Below, one piece after another: positions 1 to 9,739 of a stretch of DNA of 64,000 nt. This DNA is from Eutreptiella sp. 'Long Island Sound 2002' (lineage: Eukaryota; Euglenozoa; Euglenophyceae; Eutreptiales; Eutreptiaceae): positions 8,590,047-8,654,046 of the forward strand of contig OZ038395.1 in assembly GCA_964036045.1 (NCBI GenBank). Reading direction: 5' to 3'. The position numbers and the translations under genes were made by a program. The notes beneath the pieces are model-generated. The model searched no databases and had not been told where the DNA came from. It worked only from the letters and a program-made list of their open reading frames with translations. Within the stretch, counting starts at the first letter, position 1. Every line of letters starts with the position of its first letter.

Positions 1-71
1 CGGAAAGCCATGAACAGCGATGGTCGCAACCCCAAATGTCAATTCTCAACACCACATGTCCTTCTTTCTGT

Positions 72-722
72 TTAATTGTCCAGTAAGTACAAAATCAGAA
101 TGAGCAACTTGTGTGCACAACATGACACAGTTGCTAAATGGAAGCACCGTGACATTGTCACATGTATGCGTGTCAATGCATCTGTACAATATTGCAACTG
201 ACACTTGTCACACATGGACATCTTCTCAGGGTTAGACTTGGTGCAACAAAAGGCACATACATCCCCATCGTCACCCACAACATCCTCATCATCATTGTCC
301 TCCTGTGTAGGTGCGGCCCATACATGTGCGGGTACATGTTCCCATGGACCATATGGAGGGTACCGCACTTGTCTTTGAATCAAAAACTGCCGCAAATGCA
401 ATAGTACGCGCACGTACTCATGCAAATCAGTAACGGATCCCCTCCATATGTTTCTTACAATGCCCCAATGCAACATGCGTGCAAACAAGTGCTCAATTCG
501 TGCCCTATAGAAACCATGCACATTGTTGTATTCCTTTTGGCGCTCCGTCAAAGTCTTTCGACTTATAAAGGGCCATACCACATGGAGGCGCCCCTTGTAT
601 GCACCATCCATGGAGCCAATCTCATAATCCATATAATGTCCCTTTACCCTTTTGGGCCCCTCGCGATCCCAAATGAGAACATCCGCCGATGTCCCTAGGG
701 CCAACGGACAAATCCAAACAAT
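72..722 (-). pseudogene. PIF/Harbinger-like transposase, 3' part
   Basis: This is the C-terminal part of a DDE transposase that would cut and paste a DNA transposon. In minus-strand frame it has a short G-T-S-A-D-V-L-I-W-D stretch typical of the second acidic motif. A later block reads YNNVHGFYRARIEHLFARM, which fits the Harbinger (DDE_Tnp_4) helix with its R..hE.hF pattern. The tail carries cysteine pairs (C-x2-C ... C-x2-C) that may bind zinc. The frame stops at 72. The upstream half lies at 5815-5967 because a YR retrotransposon has landed in between; joining the flanks keeps one open frame. Family assignment is by motif only, and I did not place all three catalytic acids with certainty. 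Confidence 0.65.
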
Positions 723-827
723 GTTTTGGCATGTGTACGCCCTGCCCTGCACCGCCCTGCACTGCCCTGCACCCCTCTGCACTGCGCACTGGACATGGAC
801 AGCTACTGTATTTGCAGGCCCCCTGGG
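723..827 (-). repeat. Split direct repeat B2 (terminal)
   Basis: This 105-bp copy matches 1040-1144 base for base as far as I can read. It is rich in repeated CCCTGCAC units. It forms the outer 3' end of the retrotransposon on the minus strand. Confidence 0.9.
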
Positions 828-894
828 GGCACGATGATGGCCTCTGGCCGCGCTTATAGCGCCACATAGTGCGTAGTCCAACACCTCCCGGGCG

Positions 895-1042
895 AGTAGT
901 CCCCCCGAATGCACAGTCAGAAGAAAAGCATCAACTGGGAAGCACAGGGGGGGGGGGGGGCGGTCAGCCTCAGTCTCTGCCACTGCCACTGCCACTGTAC
1001 CCCCCCCCCCCAAAACCTCAGTTTTTATGGAAAACTTCGGTT
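895..1042 (-). repeat. Split direct repeat A2 (internal)
   Basis: This repeat matches A1 at 5666-5814 except for the length of a C or G run. It includes a G run, CTGCCA triplet-like repeats, a C run and an AAAACTTCGGTT end. It overlaps B1 by the shared GTT at 1040-1042. Confidence 0.9.
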
Positions 1043-1144
1043 TTGGCATGTGTACGCCCTGCCCTGCACCGCCCTGCACTGCCCTGCACCCCTCTGCACT
1101 GCGCACTGGACATGGACAGCTACTGTATTTGCAGGCCCCCTGGG
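1040..1144 (-). repeat. Split direct repeat B1 (internal)
   Basis: This is the internal copy of B, starting 17 bases downstream of the RT-RNase H stop codon (1161-1163). Its junction with A2 represents the joined ends of the circular intermediate. Confidence 0.9.
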
Positions 1145-1160
1145 ATAAAATTTTTGACTG

Positions 1161-3120
1161 TCATCCCCCCAGCCAGACAGGAAGGGGGACCGTGCACGGT
1201 CGCACCGCCTTGTCGCGGTCTGCAATAGCCCCCCACGCTGCCCATTGCGGCGAGCTCACCCACAGGCGCTCTTTGGCCGCCGCCTCGATCACTGCTGCCC
1301 TGCCCCCCCTCCCGTCCCATGCTCGGCTGATGGAGTCCGCTGGATTTAGTGCGGACTGTACCCAGCAGAGGGTCAGCTGCAGTCCCGTCCAGCGGAGGCG
1401 GTGGGCTATCCTTCGCAGTATGCGCTGCTGCTGGACCTTGCCTGCCCCCGCCCTCCCCCAAAGGAGCTGGGCCAGCGCCCCCATGTTGTCCCCCACGAGC
1501 ACCAGGCGCCGCGCTCTTCGCGCCTGCGCATCGTCCAGCGCCACCAGCGTCCCCCACAGCTCAGCCGCCTGCTGCGTGGTCACCCACGCCGGGCACAGCG
1601 ACAGATCCGCCCCCCCCGGTCCCCAGGAGCCGACGCAGTAGGACGGGTCATTCCCCGTGGTAAGGGCACACCTGGCCGCGTCCACAAACACGCGCACTGC
1701 TGGTCCCCCTGCGGTGGTGTCCGGCTCCCAGCCCCGGTAGCACTGGGCTATGGCTTCGCAGAGACCGCGCACCACTGCCGCCGGTGTGCGCCAGGCCCAG
1801 CGCGGGCCCCAGCGCAGCCATGACCGGGCACCCGCCAGAAAGCACCCCCCCAGGTTCCCTGGGCGACCCAACCACCCTATCTTCCCTAGCAGCCGCCTCA
1901 GGGCGACATAGGTGTATGGCCTGAGGGCCAGCTTCACCCATGCCGCCACCACCGCCGCCACCGCCGATGCCGCCGGCGCCACCCTGCATCCTGCAAGGTC
2001 CACATCCTTGCCCATCCATCGCAAGGAGCGCTGCGGCGTGAAGACGGACTTGTCACTGATGAGGAAGCCCGCCTGTCGCAGGAGGCGTGCCGCACTGTCG
2101 GTGACAGTGGTCACCTCCCCTGGATCATAACCGACGAAAAGGATGTCGTCTAGGTACTGTACCACCACCACCCCCCCCTTCCCCAGGTCCCGCAGCAGGT
2201 CGGAAATAAGGGCCTGGACCAGCCCAGGCGCCTGGTGCCAGCCAAAAGGCACCCGCAGGAAAGCGTACGTGTGCCCCTGGGCCGCCACCCGGATGGTGTT
2301 TGCCAGGGGGGGGGGGAGCTCCACACTCCAATAGCAGTTAGCTATGTCCAGCTTGGTGCCCCACAGCCCCCCCCCCCCTGCCCCACCCACCCTACCCCCC
2401 AGGTCCCTGAGGAGGATGGCCAGGCCCTCCAGCGACGGCAGCTTGAAGGGACGGGCCTTGTACTTGCACCCCCGGTTGAACATCTTCATGTTCACAATCA
2501 GGGCGCATTTGCGCTCTGATTTCCACTTGACGAAAACCTCCGCATTCGCATCCCCCCCCACCACACTGACCAGGCCCTGGGACGCGAGGGTAGAGAGGAG
2601 GGCTGCCACTCGTGGGCAGCGGGAGGGGGGGAGGGGGTGGACACGCCCCCCCGCCCTGCCAAACTCCGGGTCAGCCCAGTCCTTCCAGACGTGCGGCGGG
2701 ACTTGTACGCGCCCCGCGTCCCCCAGCCCACGCGCCGCGAGCTCCACAGTGACGCGCGACTGGTCGTTCAGGCGGGTCGAGGAGCCCCCATCGAGCGGGA
2801 TCTCGCCCCCCGCCAGGAGGTGCAGCGCCTCCTCCGCCAGCGCCAGGTCCGCGGCCGCTGCCCTCTCCTTCCACGCCGGGCGATCCACAGCCCACTTGAT
2901 GGACTCCGCCCACCACGCCTGCAAGAGGGGCAGGACATCGTCAGCAGGGGCCTTCAGGCTGCGCCCCATGTGGTGCGACGCCGCCTCCAGGTGGTCGTTC
3001 CAGTCGAGGCCGCACCTGGCGCACCGGGCAACTGCCAGCTGCATCTCCAGCCGCTCCGCTGCGCCGTCTCGCCGGCGCCCCGCCGGGCGCCTGGGTGCCT
3101 CTGGTGCTCGCCCTTGCTGG
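1161..3120 (-). CDS. Reverse transcriptase-RNase H of the YR retrotransposon
   Basis: The enzyme copies the element RNA into DNA and removes the RNA strand. The frame is open much further upstream (to 4613), but that part overlaps YR and gag in another frame, so I place the meaningful start near 3120. Before the RT there is a C-x2-C ... H-H cluster (about 2990-3030). RT motifs run in order: FKLPSLEG, then LDIANCYWSVEL (motif A), VPFGWHQAP (motif B) and VQYLDDIL, whose two catalytic aspartates are encoded at 2145-2150. RNase H follows with VFVDAA, QQAAELW, VGDN and the NPADSISR signature typical of DIRS-type RNase H. All catalytic residues seem present. Translation relative to YR needs frameshifting, reinitiation or splicing. 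Confidence 0.9.
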
Positions 3121-4500
3121 CGTGACTCGGGGCACAGCCGCGGAACGGGGGGCTGCGGTTCGGCGGTCGGCCGCTCCATTTGCGGCCTGCTTGGCCCGGG
3201 GCTTTGGGGCGGGCTCAGCCCGCGGTGCCCGCGCTGCGGGTGCCGACCGGCCGCGGGCCACGGTTCGGTGCACGTAGGCCTTGCGCTGGCCTTCGCGGGG
3301 GTGTCTGGCGGCCCTGCGTGCCACCGTGCCGGGCGACTCGTCACTGGAGGAGCCCAGTATGATGGTCTCCTGCATGTCGGAATCGCCACGCAGGCCGGTC
3401 CCTTGGCCGCCATGGTTCCCAGCGCGGACATCGGGTGGGGCAGGGGCGGCGTCCGTCCCGTCGGGGCCCCGGGGCCCAAGCGTGCCGAGCGCCCAGAGCT
3501 GGTACGCGTGGACCGGCCGGATCTCGACCCCAAATCCCGGCGTTGGCCAGGGCACGTTGTCGGGCAGGAAGAATTCCCATCCAGGGGGCGCGCTGGCATA
3601 CCTGTGCGCCTCCGCTTCGTTGTCCCATCGGCCAGCCACCGCGATGCTGGCGACGGCCGCGCCGAACGCCCGCATGGCCGCAGCTCCTCCGCGTCTCCAC
3701 GCGTGCCACCCCATGGATTCCCACCCCGTGGCAGCCAGCAAGCCATGGATCGCCGCCTGGAGGTCGAACGCGGCAGCCATAAGCGGCACTGACGCGGGCC
3801 TGCTGGACACCCACGGGTGGGCTGCCATCGCCGCGCGCCATGCTTCGGGCCACGCTCCCAGCCGTACCGTGACCCAGTCGTCGTCCTTCTTGTCGTCGAA
3901 GAACCCCAGCACGCACCGCTTTCGCAAGTCCACGGGCCGTATGCTGGCTGCTTCACCCACCCTGAGGAGAGTGGCGAAGGAGATGACGGCAAGGCCCAGG
4001 CAGAACCAGTCGAGGGTGGTCCTGATGCTCCGGGCCATGAGCCGGAGGGTGACCAGCTCGGCCCATACTTGGGTGGGTCGTGGCGCGGCAGTGGTGGTGG
4101 CGGCACCTCGTGCCATGAGCCAGTGCACGGGCCGCACCGTGGGTCGTATGCATCCCAGCTTCTCCGCCAGGCGAAGGGCTGATATGACGCCTCGCAGTGT
4201 CCCAGGCTGCTGGCCCATGGCGGCGCGTCGGACGAGGTACTGGGACAGTGCCCCCGCCGCGTCCAGCTCGGGCCAGTGCGCCGCGAATCGGCCCACATCC
4301 CTGAGGATTGCTGTCCACCGCTCCACGGTTCCAGGGGACCACCGCCGGATGGCCAGCGCGAGGGGCTCCTCCATGTAGTTGCCCCACCATAGGCTGTCCA
4401 CTGCCGACCCCGCGTATCGGAGGCCGAGTGCCCCGCCCCCCTCGTCATTGGCGCCCCCCTCGTCGGCGGGCCCATCCCTGGCGCTGGGGCCAGGTTCTTC
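2941..4500 (-). CDS. Tyrosine recombinase of the YR retrotransposon
   Basis: This recombinase would integrate the circular DNA copy by strand exchange through a covalent tyrosine intermediate. An N-terminal helical core-binding region (about 4480-4000) precedes the catalytic domain. The catalytic set is visible: Arg in LLRVGEA (codon 3961-3963), His and Arg of HAWRR (3703-3705 and 3694-3696), and Tyr in HRYAS (3598-3600). It begins where gag ends (4499) in a different frame, and its tail overlaps the start of the RT region. The last 150 or so codons are basic and Ala/Pro-rich and may be a shadow of the RT frame rather than functional protein. YR lies before RT, unlike Ngaro maps, where it follows RNase H. 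Confidence 0.88.
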   Translation of the reverse strand, partial: EEPGPSARDGPADEGGANDEGGGALGLRYAGSAVDSLWWGNYMEEPLALAIRRWSPGTVERWTAILRDVGRFAAHWPELDAAGALSQYLVRRAAMGQQPGTLRGVISALRLAEKLGCIRPTVRPVHWLMARGAATTTAAPRPTQVWAELVTLRLMARSIRTTLDWFCLGLAVISFATLLRVGEAASIRPVDLRKRCVLGFFDDKKDDDWVTVRLGAWPEAWRAAMAAHPWVSSRPASVPLMAAAFDLQAAIHGLLAATGWESMGWHAWRRGGAAAMRAFGAAVASIAVAGRWDNEAEAHRYASAPPGWEFFLPDNVPWPTPGFGVEIRPVHAYQLWALGTLGPRGPDGTDAAPAPPDVRAGNHGGQGTGLRGDSDMQETIILGSSSDESPGTVARRAARHPREGQRKAYVHRTVARGRSAPAARAPRAEPAPKPRAKQAANGAADRRTAAPRSAAVPRVTPARASTRGTQAPGGAPARRRSGAAGDAAGSCPVRQVRPRLERPPGGGVAPHGAQPEGPC

Positions 4501-5662
4501 AGCAGCTGGCCGGCGCTGGGGCCGGCCCGGCCGGAAAGGGCGGGGGGGCCTGGGCAGGCGGCGCCGGGCACGGCCCGCCCACGGCCCAGTGGTTGCGGCC
4601 ACACCGAAAACATGGGTACGGGGGGGGTCCAGTCGCGTCATAGGTGCGGCCCGTGCTGTGCGCTGTGTACAGGCTCTGGCTACCCACGGTACTGAACCCC
4701 CCCCGGTACGAGCCCGCGACGGAACCGGCGACTGAGGGGGCCCGCCCCTGGGTACCACTGGCACAGTCCCTGGCCCAGTGTCCGTGCATGCCACAGCGGA
4801 AGCATGCCCCAGGGGGGGCAGGGGCCGGGGCCTGCGCCTGAGCCGGCGCCTGAGTCTGGGTCTGCGCCTGGGTCTGCGCCTGGGTCTGACTCGGCGTAGG
4901 CTGCTGGGCCTGGGCGAACCACCCCTGTGGCGCCGGCCGCGCCGCCGCCCCAGCCGGGTGGGTGGGCGTAGGCTGGCAGTCCCTGTAGACCACCTTCCAC
5001 ACCGCTTCCACAACCGCATTGCCCCCCCCAACGGGGTCTTCCGCTTTGAGCCAGGTGCTCAGGGCCTGGACGAGCTCCTGCTGCCAGAGCCAGGGAAGTT
5101 GCCCCGCGGTCATCTTGGCCAGTTCTCCCTCGGATAGGGGTGGTACCTTTGGTAGCTGGAGCTCCCGGATGCGAGCCTCCAGCCGTCGTATCTCCGCCTG
5201 CTCCGGGGACTCCTGCGGCTCCTGCGGCTGGTCTTTCGGCGTCTCCTCTGCCTGCTCCCGGGCAGGCGGGCTGGTCTGCGGCACCGCCTTCCAAGCAGCC
5301 GCCTCAACGTCGAGCCGCAGGTCCGTGGATCGCTCAAAGAGGGCCATGTATATGAGGGCCGTCGGGGCGTCCAGCCCGCCGCCGGCCCACTCCACCGCTC
5401 GATCAACGCCCGCCACGGATAGGCCATCCTCCATCAGCCGCTCCTGGTACCGGGCAGCCATGATGCCGGCCTCCGCGCTTTCCAGGAACCCGTACGCGGT
5501 AGCCGCAGCGTGATCTCGCCAACGCTCCCAGCGTGCGTACTCGGGGGTCTTGACGGGGTCCAGGTCCATGTCGTCCCGGTTGAAAGCCAGCCTGGCCCGC
5601 TTTGCCCCCCGGCTCTCCCCACCAGCCGCGTCCGATGACCCATTCGATGTATCCCCCGGCAT
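4499..5662 (-). CDS. Gag-like protein with zinc knuckles (YR retrotransposon)
   Basis: This 387-residue protein would package the element RNA. It starts at the ATG at 5660-5662, immediately inside repeat A1. Residues about 150-170 are a short Glu/Arg-rich helix followed by PPLSEGEL. A Gln/Ala/Pro-rich linker (TQAQ repeats) leads to a classic C-x2-C-x4-H-x4-C knuckle (CFRCGMHGHWARDC). A second, unusual knuckle close to the C-terminus has the pattern C-x2-C-x3-H-W-x5-C. A related helix and PPLS block recurs at 52070-52447, and the HW knuckle recurs in two other gag fragments in this window. Confidence 0.85.
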   Translation of the reverse strand: MPGDTSNGSSDAAGGESRGAKRARLAFNRDDMDLDPVKTPEYARWERWRDHAAATAYGFLESAEAGIMAARYQERLMEDGLSVAGVDRAVEWAGGGLDAPTALIYMALFERSTDLRLDVEAAAWKAVPQTSPPAREQAEETPKDQPQEPQESPEQAEIRRLEARIRELQLPKVPPLSEGELAKMTAGQLPWLWQQELVQALSTWLKAEDPVGGGNAVVEAVWKVVYRDCQPTPTHPAGAAARPAPQGWFAQAQQPTPSQTQAQTQAQTQTQAPAQAQAPAPAPPGACFRCGMHGHWARDCASGTQGRAPSVAGSVAGSYRGGFSTVGSQSLYTAHSTGRTYDATGPPPYPCFRCGRNHWAVGGPCPAPPAQAPPPFPAGPAPAPASC

Positions 5663-5665
5663 GGT

Positions 5666-5814
5666 AGTAGTCCCCCCGAATGCACAGTCAGAAGAAAAGC
5701 ATCAACTGGGAAGCACAGGGGGGGGGGGGGGCGGTCAGCCTCAGTCTCTGCCACTGCCACTGCCACTGTACCCCCCCCCCCCCAAAACCTCAGTTTTTAT
5801 GGAAAACTTCGGTT
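5666..5814 (-). repeat. Split direct repeat A1 (terminal, 5' end)
   Basis: This 149-bp copy of A is the element's 5' end. It ends just upstream of the gag start codon, so it should contain the promoter or leader. Its outer end (CGGTT) abuts host sequence at 5815. Confidence 0.9.
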
Positions 5815-5967
5815 GTCAAGACTATCAATGGCAACCGTTACTTTATATGTACAACCCACATATTTCGGATTGAAGAGGACATCACAAAGGATGCCTCCTG
5901 TACAACCAATGGGCATGTTGTCCACATATTGTGTCAAAAAATAGGGAAAGTGTGGGACATGGTTCCA
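5815..5967 (-). pseudogene. PIF/Harbinger-like transposase, upstream part
   Basis: Minus-strand frame open from a TAG at 5968-5970 to the retrotransposon junction. It includes DNMPIGCTGG and KVTVAIDSLDN, then continues in the same frame into 722-72 once the inserted element and one GTT are removed. It has no start codon of its own except an internal Met, so it is either an internal exon or a decayed gene. The TAG may be part of a splice-acceptor region. Confidence 0.55.
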
Positions 5968-6151
5968 CTAGACAACCTTTCCACCTATCGAATTTCGGCA
6001 ACAACGCCATTCAAGTAAGAACGAACACAATGCACACTTCCCCACCAAGCATCCTCAGAGCACCACTTTGCTCTGGAGAGGAGATGCGCACACCCATAAG
6101 GAGGAGTGTGCCTCAAGAAGAAAAGGAAGCGGAACAAATGCTCGCGCGGAA

Positions 6152-6656
6152 TTATTGCGAGTCCCTGACCCCAACTCAAGGGGCCACGCAACAAAGCGTG
6201 GATTGCGAGTCCCTAACCCCAACTCAAGGGGCCACGCAACAAAGCGTGGATTGCGAGTCCCTAACCCCAACTCAAGGGGCCACGCAACAAAGCTTGGATT
6301 GCGAGTCCCTAACCCCAACTTAAAGGGCCACGCAACAAAGCGTGGATTGCTAGTCCCTAACCCCAACTCAAGGGGCCACGCAACAAAGCTTGGATTGCGA
6401 GTCCCTAACCCCAACTCAAGGGGCCACGCAACAAAGCGTGGATTGCGAGTCCCTAACCCCAACTCAAGGGGCCGCGCAATAAAGCGTGAATTGCGAGTCC
6501 CTAACCCCAACTCAAGGGGCCACGCAACAAAGCGTGGATTGCGAGTCCCTAACCCCAACTCAAGGGGCCATGCAACAAAGCGTGGATTGCGAGTCCCTAA
6601 CCCCAACTCAAGGGGCCATGCAACAAAGCGTGGATTGCGAGTCCCTAACCCCAACT
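6152..6656. repeat. 48-bp tandem repeat array, about 10.5 copies
   Basis: Each 48-bp unit holds GAGTCCCTAACCCCAACTCA and GGGGCCACGCAACAAAGCGT. Within it CCACGC and GCGTGG can pair as a small hairpin. Units differ at single bases. Because 48 is divisible by three, several frames are open and give 16-residue peptide repeats on both strands. I regard those as artefacts of the array. Diverged copies of the same motif occur at 55086-55160. Confidence 0.9.
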
Positions 6657-7950
6657 TTTTGTGGACGTCCGCGCCAACACCTTCACGGCCAAGCAGTGCC
6701 CACTGACGGCCTCTTTGTGCGGCCTTCTCACCATTGCCTTACTGTCTGTGTGAGGCTCCTCCTTGAGTGCATCCTTCACACATTGTGCGGCGGCATGTTG
6801 TGACAATGCATACACGTGCTCAGCATTCTCACTATCCGTTGCTTTCTTAAAATCATTGTAGAGCGCTTTAGCGGTCTCCACTCTTAGCACCTTGTACAAG
6901 AGGTGCATCACCTTCCGGCCATCCAGGTAAGGCTGCAAGAGTACCTGCATTTCAACAATTGATTGCACTGGTGTTGGCTACGAGGCCAACCGCTGCAGGT
7001 GATGGTGTACTCGCGCCGCAAGTGCCAGTGCACGGCACAAGGGGAAAGTGCTATCCTTTGGTATCTGCTGCACGTAGGCATCCTAGAGCTCTCGGGTCTG
7101 CGGCCGCATGGCGAGTTCACCGTATGTCAATGCATGGGCTTTGGTGCTCTGCCCCTCCGGGGGGTACACAAAGTTCAACATAAGGGTACGATAATGCAGC
7201 TGCGCGGCTGCACGGGTCTCATCAAAGCAAAACATGTTTTTCACGCGGGCAGCACCCCCAAACTTCACCTCTGCAGCACGTACAAACCCCACTAGAGCCT
7301 CAACGGTCTGAAACGTGATGGGGTTGCGGTTGATATCAATGTTCTGCCCGACGCAGGGAGCATGTGGTGGTCATGCCTGCCCTGAAGCTTGTTCCACATG
7401 CGGGCTGCACCATTGATTTCCACTGTCCGGCAGTCGCCCCCATGTCTCCGTGCAAGCTCCAACGTTAACGCCTGGTAGTCAGCATCAATGGGCAGTGCAA
7501 CCATGCGCAGTACATGCATATAAACGACCTCATGCTCATAGATCCCCTCCCAAGGCTCCCGCGGAGGCGGAGGCACTTCCTGGGTGCGCCATTCCTTTCC
7601 CCCCCTGAGCTGCACGCCCAAGGACCCAAGCCGCTCGCCAAGGCGTGCGCTCTCAAAGTACTCACGCATTGGTTGCCCCACTTGCCGTGCTTCAGCGTCT
7701 CGCGCATACTTCTGCAAGTCGTCAAAGAGGCCCAGGTAAGGAAGATTTCGAGTGAACTTGCCCGTTCCCAACAGTTCCAGGGCTTTGCTCTTCAGGGCGG
7801 GGCTTTTGTGTGCCTCCACCAAGGCACACTTAAGCCACTGTACCACTTTAGCGGTAGAAGACTTGTCATCAGGGTCACCATGACCATCTATCCAATGCTG
7901 CACAGCGGCAAGGGCTGGCAGCAGCTTAGCCTCTACCTCTCGGCTCATTG
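6657..7950 (-). pseudogene. Decayed anonymous coding block, transposon-associated
   Basis: The minus strand reads as protein-like sequence in changing frames. The segments are 7950-7292 (an Ala/Leu/Glu-rich helical region, beginning MSREVEAKLLPALAAVQ), 7292-7083 (with NMFCFDETRAAAQLHYRTL) and 6968-6660 (with YLDGRKVMHLLYKVLRVETA). Frame shifts and an absence of a single start or stop pair suggest a pseudogene or several exons. I do not recognise the family. Its position next to the Harbinger transposase, on the same strand and upstream of it, would fit an accessory protein of a large DNA transposon. Confidence 0.4.
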
Positions 7951-8356
7951 TCACAAAGCATGGCTCATCCCCATGGGCTCTGTTCAGACATGAGACACGC
8001 TGCACACTCCCTTCTCCTCTCCCGACCCCCAGTCCATTGCCGGCGCCAACTGGCCACAAGAATCCGTCTGCAGCAACTTCGTACCGTAACCCCCCGCCAG
8101 CAGGCAAAATAGCACCGTTCCGAACAGTGCAGGAACAATGCAAAAATGCTGCGGAACAGTGTGGGAACGGTGCAAAAATTATTAATGGCATCCGATGGCA
8201 AAATGGTTTCACGAGGCCTTTCTTCGATGATGAAGCAACTTGGCTCGGGTGCTGGGCCGAAGGGGCTTTTACTAGAGGGAAAACACGTGTGCATCTTCTG
8301 TCACGTCTGTGACCAGATCCACGGTTGGGAGGAAGAATGCAAGAACGGTGCAAGGG

Positions 8357-9060
8357 GCGTCTTTGCACTGCACGCGCACTGCGCGCTACTTTTAGACTAG
8401 GTTTCCCCCGAAGAGCCCCCAGGCAAACCCCTTCCAAACGCCCCGAAATTTAGGTCATCCAAACTACCCTTTCCGCCCATCAAATTTCACGACAACGGCT
8501 ACATCACCCCTGCCTTCTCGGGGTCCCCATGGTGGGGAGAACTCCCTAGAAAAGAGTGGATGTGGTGGAGATGAGCAAAAAAGTGTGAAAAGGGGTGGAA
8601 ATGGGTGAAATGCACCGCCAAGGCTACAAGTACAGCTACCTGGTGCCCGCCACTCCTTCAGAGGGATGGCAGGGTTTGCTAAGAGGAACCATCCGTGTAT
8701 ATTAGGAAGACACAATTGCGCACCAACTCTGTAATCTGTTGTGAAACACCACTTACCAACCCTGCATGCACAGTTTTACGCTTCTGCCTGACCCATACCA
8801 CCACAGGGTCACTCTGATCTGAGTCACAATCCGGGGCGCCCGTGCTTTGTGCGGGGGGCATTTGGGGGGGGGGATCCCTGTGTCCATCAGTGCCTGCAGG
8901 GCAGTCAGGACCTCCTGCACCTCTTCGCAGCGTGGACCTGCCCCCCGGCCAATACTTCCACCCATATCGCCAAAAACATATCCACAGATACTGAAGCCCC
9001 TTTCTTCACCAACCATTGAACTTTCCACAATGATTCTCTTGCACAGTAGTTCGTGGGTTT
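8357..9060. mobile_element. Partial Harbinger-family element (G-rich end) with minus-strand coding trace
   Basis: The left end (about 8357-8460, CTTTGCACTGC then CTACTTTTAGACTA) matches the left end of the element at 9589 and, inverted, the right end of the element at 55588. A segment at 8562-8612 recurs at 55166-55222. On the minus strand 9028-8753 is open and protein-like (MVGEERGFSICGYVFGDMGG, later CEEVQEVLTALQALMD). The family is unknown. I could not find a matching right terminus. Confidence 0.45.
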
Positions 9061-9739
9061 TCCTTCATTGGATACAAGGGATGAGCGTTCTGCCCTAAAC
9101 CTTGAGGGCGTTGTTGTGTGGGGGAATGTTTGCCCGGCGCGCTACTTTTCTATCAACTATCCCGACTTCAGCCCCAGATTTACCCTCTCATGGAGAAGCC
9201 CCCCGAGTAGACCACATTGCACTGCACACCTTCCCTACAAAGCACGTTGCATAATAAAGCAATATCTGTGAATTCAGCAACTCCAACTGTCATCTGTATT
9301 GTACTTAACAAAGAACATTGGTCCCACAAGTGTGGGTGTCAATACATTCAGTACAATAGTGCTCCTTACACTCATCACAAACTGCGACGGTGGAGCGCTT
9401 CTGGCAACACAACACACACACACACTTCTGCCCCATCCTCTGCCTCATCTTGCGTGCCACAACCAAGCAAACAGCTGCTCAATGCGTGCCCTATACCACC
9501 CGTGCACGTCATTGTAAGATTGTTGGCGGGCTGTCAAAGTGCCATTCTTTCTTCCAATGAGAGGCACAATGACATGAATCCGGCCTTTGGGGGAATCTTT
9601 GCACTGCGCGCTACTTTTAGACTATGTTCCCCCCGAAGAGCCCCCAAGCAAACCCCTTGGAAACGCCCTTAGAATTAGGTGACCCAAACTGCCCTAGCTC
9701 AAGAAAGTTGCAGACTACCTTCCCTTCACATAACACACA

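Larger units (their letters stand above)
723..5814 (-). mobile_element. YR (DIRS-order) retrotransposon with split direct repeats, nearly intact
   Basis: On the minus strand the element reads A1 (5814-5666), gag, tyrosine recombinase, RT-RNase H, B1 (1144-1040), A2 (1042-895), a 67-bp spacer, then B2 (827-723). This A1...B1-A2...B2 arrangement is the split-direct-repeat layout of PAT/Ngaro/Kangaroo-type YR elements, which integrate through a circular DNA intermediate using a recombinase instead of a DDE integrase. The repeats look identical apart from one homopolymer length, and all three proteins keep their catalytic motifs, so insertion seems recent. It interrupts a Harbinger transposase. 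There is no target duplication; only GTT is shared by the two ends and the site. No 5' promoter could be recognised, but A1 ends a few bases before the gag start and must carry the leader. Confidence 0.9.

Noticed and set aside
3121-4613. N-terminal 500 codons of the open frame that ends in RT-RNase H
   Set aside because: This stretch is GC-rich shadow of the recombinase and gag frames; it has no motif of its own.
6152-6656. CRISPR-like array
   Set aside because: The units are contiguous 48-bp repeats without unique spacers, and the DNA is eukaryotic.
6055-6706. Long open frames on both strands with 16-residue repeats
   Set aside because: They follow directly from a 48-bp tandem array whose length is a multiple of three; all look alike and lack any start context or homology.
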